DNA from: Verrucomicrobiota bacterium
Lineage (GTDB): Bacteria > Verrucomicrobiota > Verrucomicrobiia > Limisphaerales > UBA9464
Assembly: GCA_008933025.1 (NCBI GenBank)
Contig: WBXI01000009.1
Coordinates: 1 to 43,513, forward strand
DNA length: 43,513 bases
Reading direction: 5' to 3'
Position 1 is the stretch's first letter. Each line of letters begins with the position of its first letter. Shown here piece by piece: positions 25,519 to 34,046 of the stretch. Made by a program: the position numbers and the translations under genes. The notes beneath the pieces were generated by a model that saw nothing but the letters and a program-made list of their open reading frames with translations, was not told where the DNA came from and did no database searches.

Positions 25519-26889
25519 CTATACGGCACGGCTGAAGAGGCGGTCGCCGGGGTCCTTGCGGGCAAGGCGCGCGTCGAGCGCCATGCACACGTTGCGAAGG
25601 AAGGCGCGGCCGATCGGGGTCACGGTGCAGCCGTCGCCGTGGAGTTCGAGAATGCCGTCGTCGGCCAGGGCGGCGAGCCGGGGAAGGGACTCCTCGAGGA
25701 AGGGCGTCCGGAGTTCCGGCTCGGCCCATCGGGTGGCGAATTGGGTCATGACATTGAGGATGTGCCGGCGCAGGACGAGGTCTTCCCGGTCGAGCACGTG
25801 GCCGCGGAGGATGGGCAATTCGCCGGCAAGGACGCGTTGGCTGTAGGGTTCGACGGCCTTTTCGTTCTGGGCGAACGAGCGCCAGGAATCGCCGATCGAC
25901 GACACGCCGAGGCCGATCAACGGGAAGACCGGACGCGCGGTGTAGCCCATGAAATTCCGGTGGAGCGTGCCGTCGTTCGCCGCCTTCCAGAGCGAGTCCG
26001 ATTCCTTGGCGAAGTGGTCCATGCCCACCTCGTGGAAGCCGGAATCCGCCAGCAGATCGCGCCCGGTTTCGTACAGGTGGCGCTTGGCCTCGCCGACGGG
26101 CAGGTCGTCCTCGGTGAACGTGCGTTGCCAGGGCTTGATCCAGGGCACGTGGGCGTAGGCGTAGAAGGCGAGGCGGTCGGGTCCCAGGCGTCCCACGGCC
26201 TCGAGGGTTTTGCGGATGCTGGATTCGGTCTGGAACGGCAGTCCGTAGATCAGGTCGAAATTGACGCCGCGGAACCCGAGTTCGCGGGCTTCGTCGACCA
26301 CCTTGCGGACGAGGTCCTCGCCCTGCACGCGGTTGACCGATTTCTGGACGGCGGGATCGAAGTCCTGGATGCCGAGGCTGATCCGGGTGAACCCGAGTTC
26401 GGCCAGCACCTCGAGGTGGGCGCGGCGGGTGACGCGCGGATCGGTCTCGATCGACAGCTCGGCGTGGTCCGCGAGGCGGACGCCGGAAAGGATGCCCTCG
26501 ACCAGTCGGCCGAGATCGCGGGGCTCGAGGTAGGTGGGCGTGCCGCCGCCGATGTGGAGTTCGGCGAGGGGGAGGTTGTTGGCGGGGCTCAGCCGGTCGC
26601 GGTAGAGCTGCCATTCGGCGAGGACGACGTCGACGTACGGCGGGGCGAGCGAGCGGTTGCGGGTGATGCGGGTGTTGCAACCGCAGTAGGTGCACAACGA
26701 CTCGCAGAAGGGCACGTGGACGTAGATGGCGGCGCCCGCGCCGGGACCGGTGCCGACGGGATTGGCGAGGCTTTCGAGCCAGTCGTCGGGGCCGGGCGTG
26801 GTGGTCCAGTACGGGACGGTGGGATAGCTGGTATAGCGTGGACCGGGCACGTCGTGCCGGCGCAGCAGTTGGCTGTATTCGGGATTCAT
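25519..26889 (-). CDS. hemN: Oxygen-independent coproporphyrinogen III dehydrogenase HemN
   Basis: A 456-residue radical SAM enzyme that decarboxylates coproporphyrinogen III to protoporphyrinogen IX. The start MNPEYSQLLRRHDVPGPRYT followed by SYPTVPYW is HemN-type, as opposed to the HemW look-alikes. The radical SAM cluster motif is CESLCTYCGCN (CxxxCxxC). LHIGGGTPTYL is the SAM-binding glycine motif, and the C-terminal HemN domain (RNFMGYTARPVFPLIGLGVS) is complete. The start overlaps the hemE stop by ATGA at 26886-26889. A 49-bp gap separates it from hemG. Confidence 0.95.
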   Translation of the reverse strand: MNPEYSQLLRRHDVPGPRYTSYPTVPYWTTTPGPDDWLESLANPVGTGPGAGAAIYVHVPFCESLCTYCGCNTRITRNRSLAPPYVDVVLAEWQLYRDRLSPANNLPLAELHIGGGTPTYLEPRDLGRLVEGILSGVRLADHAELSIETDPRVTRRAHLEVLAELGFTRISLGIQDFDPAVQKSVNRVQGEDLVRKVVDEARELGFRGVNFDLIYGLPFQTESSIRKTLEAVGRLGPDRLAFYAYAHVPWIKPWQRTFTEDDLPVGEAKRHLYETGRDLLADSGFHEVGMDHFAKESDSLWKAANDGTLHRNFMGYTARPVFPLIGLGVSSIGDSWRSFAQNEKAVEPYSQRVLAGELPILRGHVLDREDLVLRRHILNVMTQFATRWAEPELRTPFLEESLPRLAALADDGILELHGDGCTVTPIGRAFLRNVCMALDARLARKDPGDRLFSRAV

Positions 26890-27932
26890 GAGGCCTCGCC
26901 GAAGGATTCTGCCTGGAGCGCCAGGAAAAGGCGGACGTTCGACTCGGGGGTCTGGGGCAACACGCCATGGCCGAGGCCGCAGATCCACCCGGCGCGCTGG
27001 TCGGGTTCGAGTTTCTTCATTTCGGCGAACCAAGCCCGGAGGCGGGTCTCGAGTTCGTCGGGGGGAAGGAGAAGCCAATGCGGATCGACGTTGCCCTGGA
27101 TGGCGCGGCGTTGGCCCAGCTGGGCCATGACCTGCGGCAACGGGTGCAACCAGTCCACGCCGAAACACGCCGCGGGCAGGGTCTCGATCCAATGCCAGTG
27201 CGCGGGGCCGGTATGCTTCGAGTAGTAGGTGATCGGTGCCCCCGGCAGTCGTTCGTGGACGGCGTCGAAAAGTCGGCGGAGCCACGGCATGACCGAGCGT
27301 CCGAACATCCCCGGCGGGAGGTCGCCCGCGCAGGTGTCCATGACGGCGACGGTGTCGGCGCCCGCCTCGTATTGCAGGACCATGTTGGCGGCGAGCAGCG
27401 GGAGCAGGCGTTCGCAGAAGCCCTCGAAGCGGCCGTCCGCGAGGCCGGCGATCGCGGACTCGAGGCTGCCCTTGTGGGAACCCTCGACCGCATAGGCAAA
27501 GAGCGTCCACGGCCCGCCGACGAACCCGAGCAATCCCTTGCCGGCGGGCAGGGCGGCACGGATCAACCGCATGGCGTCCGCCTGGAACTGCAATTCGCCC
27601 AGGCGCCCCTCGCCGCCGGCGAGACGCGCGAGGTCGGCGGTTTCGCGGAGGTGCCAGCCCATGACCGGGCCCGGTTCGTAGGCGAGCCCCATGCCCATGG
27701 CCTCGAGCGGGAACAGCAGGTCGGAAAACAGGATGGCGGCGTCGAACCCGAAATCGTCGATGGGTCCCAGCGTCACCTCGCAGGCCAGTTCGGGCGCCTT
27801 GCACAGTTCCATGAAACTGTGCCGGCCTTTCAACGCCTGGTAATGCGCGTGGTAACGCCCCGCCTGCCGCATGAACCACACGGGCGGACGGCCGCGGTTG
27901 CACCGGGCCAGGGCTTGTTGGAATCGATTCAT
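26886..27932 (-). CDS. hemE: Uroporphyrinogen decarboxylase HemE
   Basis: A 348-residue TIM-barrel enzyme that removes four carboxyl groups from uroporphyrinogen III to give coproporphyrinogen III. The N-terminal signature is PVWFMRQAGRYHAHYQALKG. DAAILFSDLLFPLEAMGMGL carries the catalytic Asp, and GFVGGPWTLFAYAVEG and QGNVDPHWLL complete the active site. Length is normal. Its start overlaps the response regulator stop (27929-27932) and its stop overlaps the hemN start, so translation is chained through regulator, hemE and hemN. Confidence 0.96.
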   Translation of the reverse strand: MNRFQQALARCNRGRPPVWFMRQAGRYHAHYQALKGRHSFMELCKAPELACEVTLGPIDDFGFDAAILFSDLLFPLEAMGMGLAYEPGPVMGWHLRETADLARLAGGEGRLGELQFQADAMRLIRAALPAGKGLLGFVGGPWTLFAYAVEGSHKGSLESAIAGLADGRFEGFCERLLPLLAANMVLQYEAGADTVAVMDTCAGDLPPGMFGRSVMPWLRRLFDAVHERLPGAPITYYSKHTGPAHWHWIETLPAACFGVDWLHPLPQVMAQLGQRRAIQGNVDPHWLLLPPDELETRLRAWFAEMKKLEPDQRAGWICGLGHGVLPQTPESNVRLFLALQAESFGEAS

Positions 27933-28642
27933 GCCTCTTTCACCGATGCCGCGTCGAGTTGGTATCCGATCCCGCGCACGCTCCGGATCACCGTCGGTTC
28001 GTCCGGCACCCGTTCCACCAGACGGCGCAGCTTCAGGATGAAATTGTCCACCGTCCGCGGCGTCGGGTACTCGTCCCGGGACCAGACCTCGTCGAGGATG
28101 ACGTCGCGGCTGACGACGGCGCCGCGGCGTTCGACGAGCAATTTGAGCAGGGCGGCCTCGCGGGCCCCGAGCCGGGTGGTCTGCCCGTCGACCGTGGCCT
28201 CGTGTTTCTGGAAGCTCACGTCGGCGCGGCCGACGCGGACGCGGTCGAGACCGCTCTCGCAGAACCGGGCGCGGCGGAGGCCGTTCTCGATGCGGAGCAA
28301 CAATTCCTGGAAGTGGAACGGCTTCACCACGTAGTCCTCGGCGCCGATCTCGAGTCCCTTGATGCGGTGGGCCGGGTCGCCCATCGCGGTGAGGAAAATG
28401 ATGGCGGTGCCGGGACACTTCGCGTGGATGAGTTCGCCGAGGGACAGCCCCGAGCCGTCGCCGAGTCCGATGTCGAGGAGGGCGAGGTCGAAGCGTTGGC
28501 GCGCGAGTTCCTCGCGGGCGGCGGCGACGGACCGTGCCCACACCACCTCGTGTCCGGCGCGGGTGAGACGTTCGGAAAGGGTCTGTCCAAGGTTGCCCTC
28601 GTCCTCGACGACGAGGAGGCGGCGCGGGGGGCGTTCAGCCAT
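27929..28642 (-). CDS. OmpR/PhoB-family response regulator
   Basis: A 237-residue regulator with a CheY-like receiver (VVEDEGNLGQTL, phosphoacceptor D57 in LALLDIGLGDGSG, conserved Lys in DYVVKPF). A winged-helix output domain follows (REAALLKLLVERRGAVVSRD through TPRTVDNFILKLRRLVE to RSVRGIGYQLD). It pairs with the kinase encoded immediately upstream (8-bp overlap at 28635-28642) and its stop overlaps the hemE start. The location makes the heme pathway an obvious candidate target. No binding sites can be assigned from this sequence alone. Confidence 0.93.
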   Translation of the reverse strand: MAERPPRRLLVVEDEGNLGQTLSERLTRAGHEVVWARSVAAAREELARQRFDLALLDIGLGDGSGLSLGELIHAKCPGTAIIFLTAMGDPAHRIKGLEIGAEDYVVKPFHFQELLLRIENGLRRARFCESGLDRVRVGRADVSFQKHEATVDGQTTRLGAREAALLKLLVERRGAVVSRDVILDEVWSRDEYPTPRTVDNFILKLRRLVERVPDEPTVIRSVRGIGYQLDAASVKEA

Positions 28643-29696
28643 GGGGCACCTCCCGGCGGAACCGCAGCACCGCCTGGAAACCCGGCGCGGCTCCCGGCCT
28701 CGTCGTCGGGCCGAACGTCGCGGAACCGCCCATCCGCTTCACCAGCGACTTCACGAGGTAGAGTCCCACGCCCGCACCGCGGGACTCGGTCCCCTTCGCG
28801 AACAGGGAGCCGAGGCCGTGCGGCAAATCTTCCGGCGTCCCGCCGTCGTCGGCGACGACCAGTTCGACCCAGCCGTCGGATTCGCGACTGGAGATCCGGA
28901 CGGTGATCGGATCGCGCCGCGCATGGCGCGCGGCGTTTTCGAGGAGGTTGCGGAGGATGATCTGGAGCGCGGCGACGTCGGCGAGGATGGCGCCGTCCTC
29001 CACCTGGTTGTCGATGGCGACGCGGCGGCTTCCGGCCGGGTGCCAGTGCCGGACGAGTTGCCCGACCAGGGCGCGCGGGTTGAGCGGCGTGGCGTGCACC
29101 GTGCCCTCGCCCTCGACGCGCGCCAGTTCGAGGGCGCGTTCCACCTGGGCCTCGAGCCGCGACGAGTCGTCGAGCAACCGGTCGACCAGCGTCCGGGCCT
29201 CGGTTCCCGACGGGACGAGTTCGGCGAGGGACTCGGCCTCGAGCCGGATGCCGGCGAGGGGTGTCCGGAGTTCGTGGGTGACGGATGCGAAGAATCCCTG
29301 CAGGGCGCGGGCGCGTTTGGAATCGCGCCAATAAAGCCAGGCGATGAATGCCAGGGTGAGGAACAGCGCGCCGAAGAACGTCGCCCCTTCCCAATGCAGC
29401 ATCCGCTCGGTACGCGCCCACTGCGCGGCGCTGGCCGGGGTACCGACGCCGAGTTGTCGCTCCAGATCCGCGATCTGTCCGGCTTGCCGGCTCATCATGG
29501 CGACCCACCAACCGCCGAGCGCGGAAAGGAAGGCGATCCAGCCGATCTGGAGAAACACCACGGCCCGCAACCGTGTCTGCGCACGGGGTTCGGCTCGTCG
29601 CGGCGGATTCATCGGGGACAGCATCGTCCCCCCGCGTTCCCCGTCCAGTCGACCCTCGATTCCGGATGGGCTGGCGGCGGGTTCCGTCGTGCTCAT
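28635..29696 (-). CDS. Membrane sensor histidine kinase
   Basis: A 353-residue kinase. Residues 43-67 and 104-123 are hydrophobic helices separated by a short stretch of about 35 residues (MMSRQAGQIADLERQLGVGT and onward), so the periplasmic sensor is minimal. The HisKA H-box is FASVTHELRTPLAGI with H141. The HATPase part has the N-box IILRNLLENAARHA, G1 VVADDGGTPED and G2 GAGVGLYLVKSLVKRMGG. No HAMP, PAS or heme-binding CxxCH motif is seen. The ATG at 29696 overlaps the hemA stop; internal ATGs at 29624 and 29612 are alternatives that shorten the cytoplasmic N-terminus. The signal could be redox, oxygen or envelope state, but nothing in the sequence decides this. Confidence 0.9.
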   Translation of the reverse strand: MSTTEPAASPSGIEGRLDGERGGTMLSPMNPPRRAEPRAQTRLRAVVFLQIGWIAFLSALGGWWVAMMSRQAGQIADLERQLGVGTPASAAQWARTERMLHWEGATFFGALFLTLAFIAWLYWRDSKRARALQGFFASVTHELRTPLAGIRLEAESLAELVPSGTEARTLVDRLLDDSSRLEAQVERALELARVEGEGTVHATPLNPRALVGQLVRHWHPAGSRRVAIDNQVEDGAILADVAALQIILRNLLENAARHARRDPITVRISSRESDGWVELVVADDGGTPEDLPHGLGSLFAKGTESRGAGVGLYLVKSLVKRMGGSATFGPTTRPGAAPGFQAVLRFRREVPHG

Positions 29697-30682
29697 GCCG
29701 GTGCCAACTCCCGCGCGTCGGCCCGCGAGAAAGCCGACAGGTCTTCCCAGCCGTGCGCGAGGCTGAGCGCCGCACCCAGATCGCGGTGGTCCGCCCGCTC
29801 GTCGCAGGCCCGGCGCGCCCGTGCCAGTCGGTGGACCCGGATGCCGTCGAGGGATTCGTGCAGTTCGAAGAGGTCGTCCAGACAAAGAAATCCGGCCAAC
29901 TCGGTCCAAGCGCCCGCCGCGCGCCGCGCGCCGGCGAGGTGGATGACCGTCGTCGCGGGCTTTCCCGGGCGGCCATCCCGCAGCCAACGGCAGCGTTCGC
30001 CGTCCTGCCCATCGTCGAACGGGATGCAGGGGACGATCGCGTCGGCGGATTTCCACGCGGCCTCGGCGGCGTCCCCGGGGACGACTTCGACGGGTTTGCC
30101 GGGGTGGAGGCGGAGTTTGCCGGCGATATCCTGGGCGCGGCCGGGGGTGCGGTTGGAGAGTTTCAGGTTCCAGCCGCGGAGCCACGGGGCGACTTCGGCC
30201 GCCAGCGCGCCGGCACCCACCAGCAACACGGTGGCACCGGGGCCGACGCCTTGGCGCCGGAGGAGTTGTTGGACGAGTCGGCCGTACGATGCCCCGCCGA
30301 TCTGGGAGAGGAATCGCGAACGGATCTCCTTGGCGTCGGCGAAAAGCCACTGGAGCCAACGGGTGCCGCGGGCATGGTGCGACCACGCGGATTTCATCTG
30401 GCCGAGGATGTTGGTTTCCCCGGCGACCCGGCTTTCGAGGCCCGTCGCCAAGAGCAGCAGAAACCGGTAGGCATCGGTGCCTTGGTGGAGATCGAGACCT
30501 TCGGGCGGTGTTCGCCGCGACCAAGGATGGCCGCCAGGGAACACCATGACCCGGCGTTGGCAGGTTTCCAGAAACCAACCGGGGTCGCCCTCCGCCGCGG
30601 CCGCGTCCAGCCACGCGCCTTCCGCCCCGGCCGTTTCCGGCCCGGACTTCGCGTGGTGCAGCACACAGATCTCTCCGAACAT
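29693..30682 (-). CDS. hemA: Glutamyl-tRNA reductase HemA, short form
   Basis: A 329-residue enzyme reducing glutamyl-tRNA(Glu) to glutamate-1-semialdehyde, the first committed step of C5 heme synthesis. The catalytic Cys is C41 in WFLETCQRRVMV (family S/T-C-N-R; here CQR). TGLESRVAGETNILGQMKSA is the second signature, and the NADPH domain has VLLVGAGALAAEVAPWL. AAGG is 8 nt upstream of the ATG at 30682, which decides this start over the in-frame ATG at 30691. Typical enzymes have about 420 residues. The C-terminal dimerisation helices seem largely reduced here. It heads the heme run, and its stop overlaps the kinase start. Confidence 0.88.
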   Translation of the reverse strand: MFGEICVLHHAKSGPETAGAEGAWLDAAAAEGDPGWFLETCQRRVMVFPGGHPWSRRTPPEGLDLHQGTDAYRFLLLLATGLESRVAGETNILGQMKSAWSHHARGTRWLQWLFADAKEIRSRFLSQIGGASYGRLVQQLLRRQGVGPGATVLLVGAGALAAEVAPWLRGWNLKLSNRTPGRAQDIAGKLRLHPGKPVEVVPGDAAEAAWKSADAIVPCIPFDDGQDGERCRWLRDGRPGKPATTVIHLAGARRAAGAWTELAGFLCLDDLFELHESLDGIRVHRLARARRACDERADHRDLGAALSLAHGWEDLSAFSRADARELAPA

Positions 30683-30870
30683 CGATGGCATCCTTGGCAG
30701 CGGGCTGGAACGCAGTGTCACGGGACGGTCATCGGCCGTCATTTTCGACACCGAAAACCCGCGGTGGATCCTCCGAGGGCAACCGGGGGATGGAAACCGG
30801 CAACCGATGGCGGGCTGCGCGTCGACCCGGGGCGCCCGTGCTTCGGGCGCCGGCAAGCCCCGCGCCGGGT

Positions 30871-31629
30871 TCACCACCACAGGAACGCGGGATCCGGCGG
30901 GACGCCGCCCCATTGTTCCATCTGGGCGGGGAACCTGAAGTTCTCCGAGTGGCCGTCGCCGAAGAGCATGTTCTCGTAGCGTTTCCCGCGGTAGTTGTGC
31001 CACACGCTCTGTTTGGCGTTGATGTCCCGGTTGGCGTGCCAGGGCCAATCGCCCAGAACGATCTTGTTGGCCGGGCTCCGGGCGATTTCGGACTCCTTGA
31101 TCGGCGTCGCCTCGCGGGAGCCCTTCGGCGCGTTGATGTCCCCGGTGAGGTGCTGCACGCGGAAGGATTCGCCCACCCACTGCACCAGATAGCTGTTCCC
31201 CCAACCGGCAAAACAGGTCTTCACCTGGGGATTGAGCGCGTCGCCCGCATCCGCGGGACAGCGGAACGATTCGACCGCGCCGACGTAGCGGTTGAGAGGT
31301 CGGTTGGTTTCCGGCGTCCGTCCGCCATAGGACCCCGCGTTGCCCTGGACGTTCGCGTTCGTCCAGTACTTGCCGCCGTAATCGCCCCAGCCTGCGTGGA
31401 CGGGAAAGGAGTCGCCGTTGTCGTCGGCGTACATTTTGAACGCGATGCTGAACTGCTTCTCGTTGTTGATGCATTTGATCGAGAGCGCCTTCGACTTCGC
31501 GCGGGCGAGCGCGGGCAGGAGCATCCCGGCCAGGATCGCGATGATCGCGATCACCACCAACAGTTCGATGAGCGTGAACGCGGCGGGGGCGGGGTGGTGG
31601 CGAGTGGCGCTTCGGATGGCGGGATGCAT
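30871..31629 (-). CDS. Type II secretion G-like pseudopilin (DUF1559-like)
   Basis: A 252-residue protein with a type IV prepilin leader: a short basic region, then [20 protein letters not shown], methylated at the first Phe after cleavage by prepilin peptidase. [20 protein letters not shown] follows, typical of the large Verrucomicrobia/Planctomycetes pseudopilin expansion. The C-terminal globular part ends with [20 protein letters not shown], which carries the family's DGH motif. It probably takes part in, or is exported by, a type II secretion-like pseudopilus. It lies 188 bp upstream of hemA on the same strand but is presumably a separate unit. Confidence 0.9.
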   Translation of the reverse strand: MHPAIRSATRHHPAPAAFTLIELLVVIAIIAILAGMLLPALARAKSKALSIKCINNEKQFSIAFKMYADDNGDSFPVHAGWGDYGGKYWTNANVQGNAGSYGGRTPETNRPLNRYVGAVESFRCPADAGDALNPQVKTCFAGWGNSYLVQWVGESFRVQHLTGDINAPKGSREATPIKESEIARSPANKIVLGDWPWHANRDINAKQSVWHNYRGKRYENMLFGDGHSENFRFPAQMEQWGGVPPDPAFLWW

Positions 31630-31779
31630 GGGGTGACAGGGTGGCGGTTGATCGTCTACCAGCGCCTTCCCGGCGCCACAAGCCGGCATCGCCGCGAGGC
31701 AACGGTGGGGTGCATACGGTAACGACCGTCCGGGTATCCGGGAGTGGTGCGCGCCGGCCCGATCGCGTAGGGTTCCGGG

Positions 31780-32556
31780 ATGCTTAATCGAATCGCGTTT
31801 GTCCTTGCCGTCGCCGCGGCGCTCGGCGCCCGGGCGGCCATCAAGACCGAGGTCGTCGAATACCGCCAGGGCGACGTCGTGCTCGAGGGTTTCGTGGCCT
31901 ATGACGACGCCGCGAAAGGCCCGCGTCCGGGCGTGGTCGTCGTCCACCAATGGAAGGGACTGGGAGACTACGAACGCAAACGCGCGGTGATGCTGGCGGA
32001 ACTCGGCTACGTGGCTTTCGCGGCGGATATCTATGGCAAAGGCGTCCGTCCCTCCTCGCCGCAGGAGGCCGGTCCGTTGGCGGGCAAGTACAAGAACGAC
32101 CGTCCCCTCCTGCGCGCGCGGGTTGCCGCCGCCGTCGCCCAATTGCGCGGGATGGAGCGGGTCGACGGGAAGAGACTCGCGGCCATCGGCTATTGCTTCG
32201 GCGGCACGACGGCTCTCGAACTCGCGCGTTCGGGCGCGGACGTGGCCGGCGTCGTGAGCTTCCACGGCGCGCTCGGCACCCCATCGCCCGAGGATGCCCG
32301 GAACATCCGGTGCAAGGTCCTTGCGTTGCACGGCGCGGACGACCCGTTCGTGCCGCCGGCCGAGGTGTCGGCATTCGAGACGGAGATGAAGGCGGCGAAG
32401 GTCGACTGGCAGTTGGTGCAATACGGCGGCGCGGTGCACAGCTTCACGATGTGGGCCGAGGACGGGTCGTTCAGTCCGGGGTCGAAATACCACCGGGACG
32501 CCGACCGGCGCTCGTGGGAGGCGATGCGCCTTTTTTTCGCGGAGTTGTTCCGCTGA
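31780..32556 (+). CDS. Exported dienelactone hydrolase-family protein
   Basis: A 258-residue alpha/beta hydrolase with a signal peptide ([20 protein letters not shown]). The nucleophile elbow is GYCFGG with a Cys, as in dienelactone hydrolases. The Asp of the triad lies in [15 protein letters not shown] and the His in GAVHSFTMW. These enzymes open lactones or esters. The substrate is unknown and the export signal points to a periplasmic role. The gene is divergent from the pseudopilin gene across 150 bp. Its stop is only 9 bp from the end of the convergent transposase-like gene. Confidence 0.9.
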   Translation: MLNRIAFVLAVAAALGARAAIKTEVVEYRQGDVVLEGFVAYDDAAKGPRPGVVVVHQWKGLGDYERKRAVMLAELGYVAFAADIYGKGVRPSSPQEAGPLAGKYKNDRPLLRARVAAAVAQLRGMERVDGKRLAAIGYCFGGTTALELARSGADVAGVVSFHGALGTPSPEDARNIRCKVLALHGADDPFVPPAEVSAFETEMKAAKVDWQLVQYGGAVHSFTMWAEDGSFSPGSKYHRDADRRSWEAMRLFFAELFR

Positions 32557-32565
32557 ACCGCCGTT

Positions 32566-33291
32566 TCAGATCGGGCCGGGGCGGCGGGTGGCCGGTGTCC
32601 CGGGAACCGGCCCGGGGGCCGCGGGCCGGGGCGGGCCGGGCGGCCGATGGGCGCTGCTCCATTCCCAGTCGCACGGCCGTTGGCAGAGACCGGCGTTGAC
32701 CGGCAGGAATTCGACGTCGCGGATCCGGTATTGGGCGTCGGTCTCGTCCCGGCATGGCCGCACGAAAGCGCCGCGATCCCAGAACTCGCGCGGATCGACA
32801 TCGAGCCGTTGGCCGGCCTCGCGCGCGGTGGTGGCCTTCCATTGCCGGACCAAGGCCATGATGTCGGCGCCGGTCGCGAGCGTGACCACGGCGTGGACGC
32901 GGTTGGGGACGACGACCCATGCGCGGACCTGGTGATGGTGGCCGTGCGAGGCCCGGATGCATTCGGCGACCATGCCGGCGATTTCCGGTTGGCGCAGCCA
33001 GCACGAACCATGGCCCGCATTGAGTTCGTCCTGGATGCGGCGCGCCAAACGGCGGCGAACCTCGATCTCCTCCAGATTCTCGCGGGCGGCGGCCTCCTCG
33101 ATCTCGGCGCGCCACGAGTCGATCCCGCCCGGGGGAAGGGAATCGGCGAGCCGGATCTGCAGGGAGAAGGTGAGGGGCCCGCCCTCGGACGCGTCCGGAT
33201 GGGGATCGCGCTGGCGGTTGGGTGGCGGCGGGCTGCCGGTCGTGGAGGGCGGGGTGGCGGGGCGGGGGGAGCGGTTCGGCGGGGTGTTCAT
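32566..33291 (-). CDS. REP-associated tyrosine transposase (RAYT)-like protein, catalytic residues apparently lost
   Basis: A 241-residue protein of the Y1/RAYT family. LQIRLADSLPPGGIDSWRAE, AGHGSCWLRQPEIAGMVAE and RAWVVVPNRVHAVVTL follow the family order. Active members read PN-H-VH (HUH) where this has PNRVH. The region before NAGLCQRPCDWEWSSAH should carry the catalytic Tyr; in my alignment that position is Asp (RDVEFLPVNAGL). The frame is uninterrupted, with Pro-rich N- and C-terminal extensions. RAYTs act as single-copy transposases for REP palindromes. A protein without His and Tyr cannot do this chemistry, so it is either decaying or kept for DNA binding. It is not flanked by insertion-sequence ends that I can see. 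Confidence 0.75.
   Translation of the reverse strand: MNTPPNRSPRPATPPSTTGSPPPPNRQRDPHPDASEGGPLTFSLQIRLADSLPPGGIDSWRAEIEEAAARENLEEIEVRRRLARRIQDELNAGHGSCWLRQPEIAGMVAECIRASHGHHHQVRAWVVVPNRVHAVVTLATGADIMALVRQWKATTAREAGQRLDVDPREFWDRGAFVRPCRDETDAQYRIRDVEFLPVNAGLCQRPCDWEWSSAHRPPGPPRPAAPGPVPGTPATRRPGPI
32590..32612. repeat. Inverted repeat at the 3' end of the RAYT-like gene
   Basis: GGCCGGT (32590-32596) and ACCGGCC (32606-32612) are perfectly complementary around the self-complementary centre TCCCGGGA. The foldback lies inside the last codons of the RAYT-like gene, close to the end of the convergent hydrolase gene. It could be a transcription stop or a REP-like remnant; I cannot decide. Confidence 0.4.
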
Positions 33292-33344
33292 GGACGATGC
33301 GCCTTGCTACAGGCGCCGCGTCGTTAGGTTACCGTCCGTCGCGG

Positions 33345-33947
33345 TCAGAGTGGCTTCGGCGGCCGGGTCGAGAAACGTCCCGACTCGCCCAGATACGCGA
33401 GTGCGACGGCCAAGGCGTCCGCCGCGTCCGGTTCGGGTAGGTCGGCGAGGCCGGTCATGCGCTGGACCATCTTGGCGACGGCGAACTTCTGGGCGCCGCC
33501 ATGGCCGACGATGGCTTGTTTCACCTTGGCCGGGGGGATTTCGAAGATGGGGATGCCGGAGGCGGCGATGGTCGCGAGGGCGGCGCCGCGGGCCTCGCCC
33601 ATGATGATCGCGGTCTGAAGGTTCTGGGCGTAGAAGAGGCCCTCGATGGCGCACACTTCCGTCGGGTGATCGCGCAACACGTCGCGCAGGGCCTCGGCGA
33701 TGCGGAAGAGGCAACGCGAGCGGGGCCAACCCTTGGGGCAGGCGATGGTGCCGTGGGCCACCGCGCGGGGTTGGCGGCCCTCGACGACCAGCACGCCCCA
33801 GCCCGTGCCGCGCAGCGACGGGTCGACGCCCAGGATCGATTTGACGGCCGGGGCGTGCGTGTCGGCCCCGGGGACGGGCGTGGTTCCGCGCCGCTGCCCG
33901 GCCAGGCGGCGCTGGAGATCGGCGAACTGCCGCGGGGAAATGCCCAT
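33345..33947 (-). CDS. ruvC: Crossover junction endodeoxyribonuclease RuvC
   Basis: A 200-residue Holliday-junction resolvase (from the ATG at 33947; an ATG at 33962 adds five residues). All four catalytic acids of the RNase H-like fold are visible: Asp in ILGVDPSLRGTGWG, Glu in CAIEGLFYAQN, and the Asp pair in PEPDAADALAVALAYL. IPPAKVKQAIVGHGGAQKF is the expected helix region. An N-terminal extension of about 30 residues (MGISPRQFADLQRRLAGQ) precedes the core, unlike the E. coli protein. ruvA and ruvB are not adjacent. It is divergent from the SNase-fold membrane protein gene. Confidence 0.95.
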   Translation of the reverse strand: MGISPRQFADLQRRLAGQRRGTTPVPGADTHAPAVKSILGVDPSLRGTGWGVLVVEGRQPRAVAHGTIACPKGWPRSRCLFRIAEALRDVLRDHPTEVCAIEGLFYAQNLQTAIIMGEARGAALATIAASGIPIFEIPPAKVKQAIVGHGGAQKFAVAKMVQRMTGLADLPEPDAADALAVALAYLGESGRFSTRPPKPL

Positions 33948-34046
33948 CGCGCCGAGCGGCATACCGGAGGCGGGACGCGCAGGGAACGCAAATCCCACGC
34001 GACATCTTCCTTGGACGACCGCGTGGCCGGACCATAGCGTCCGGCC

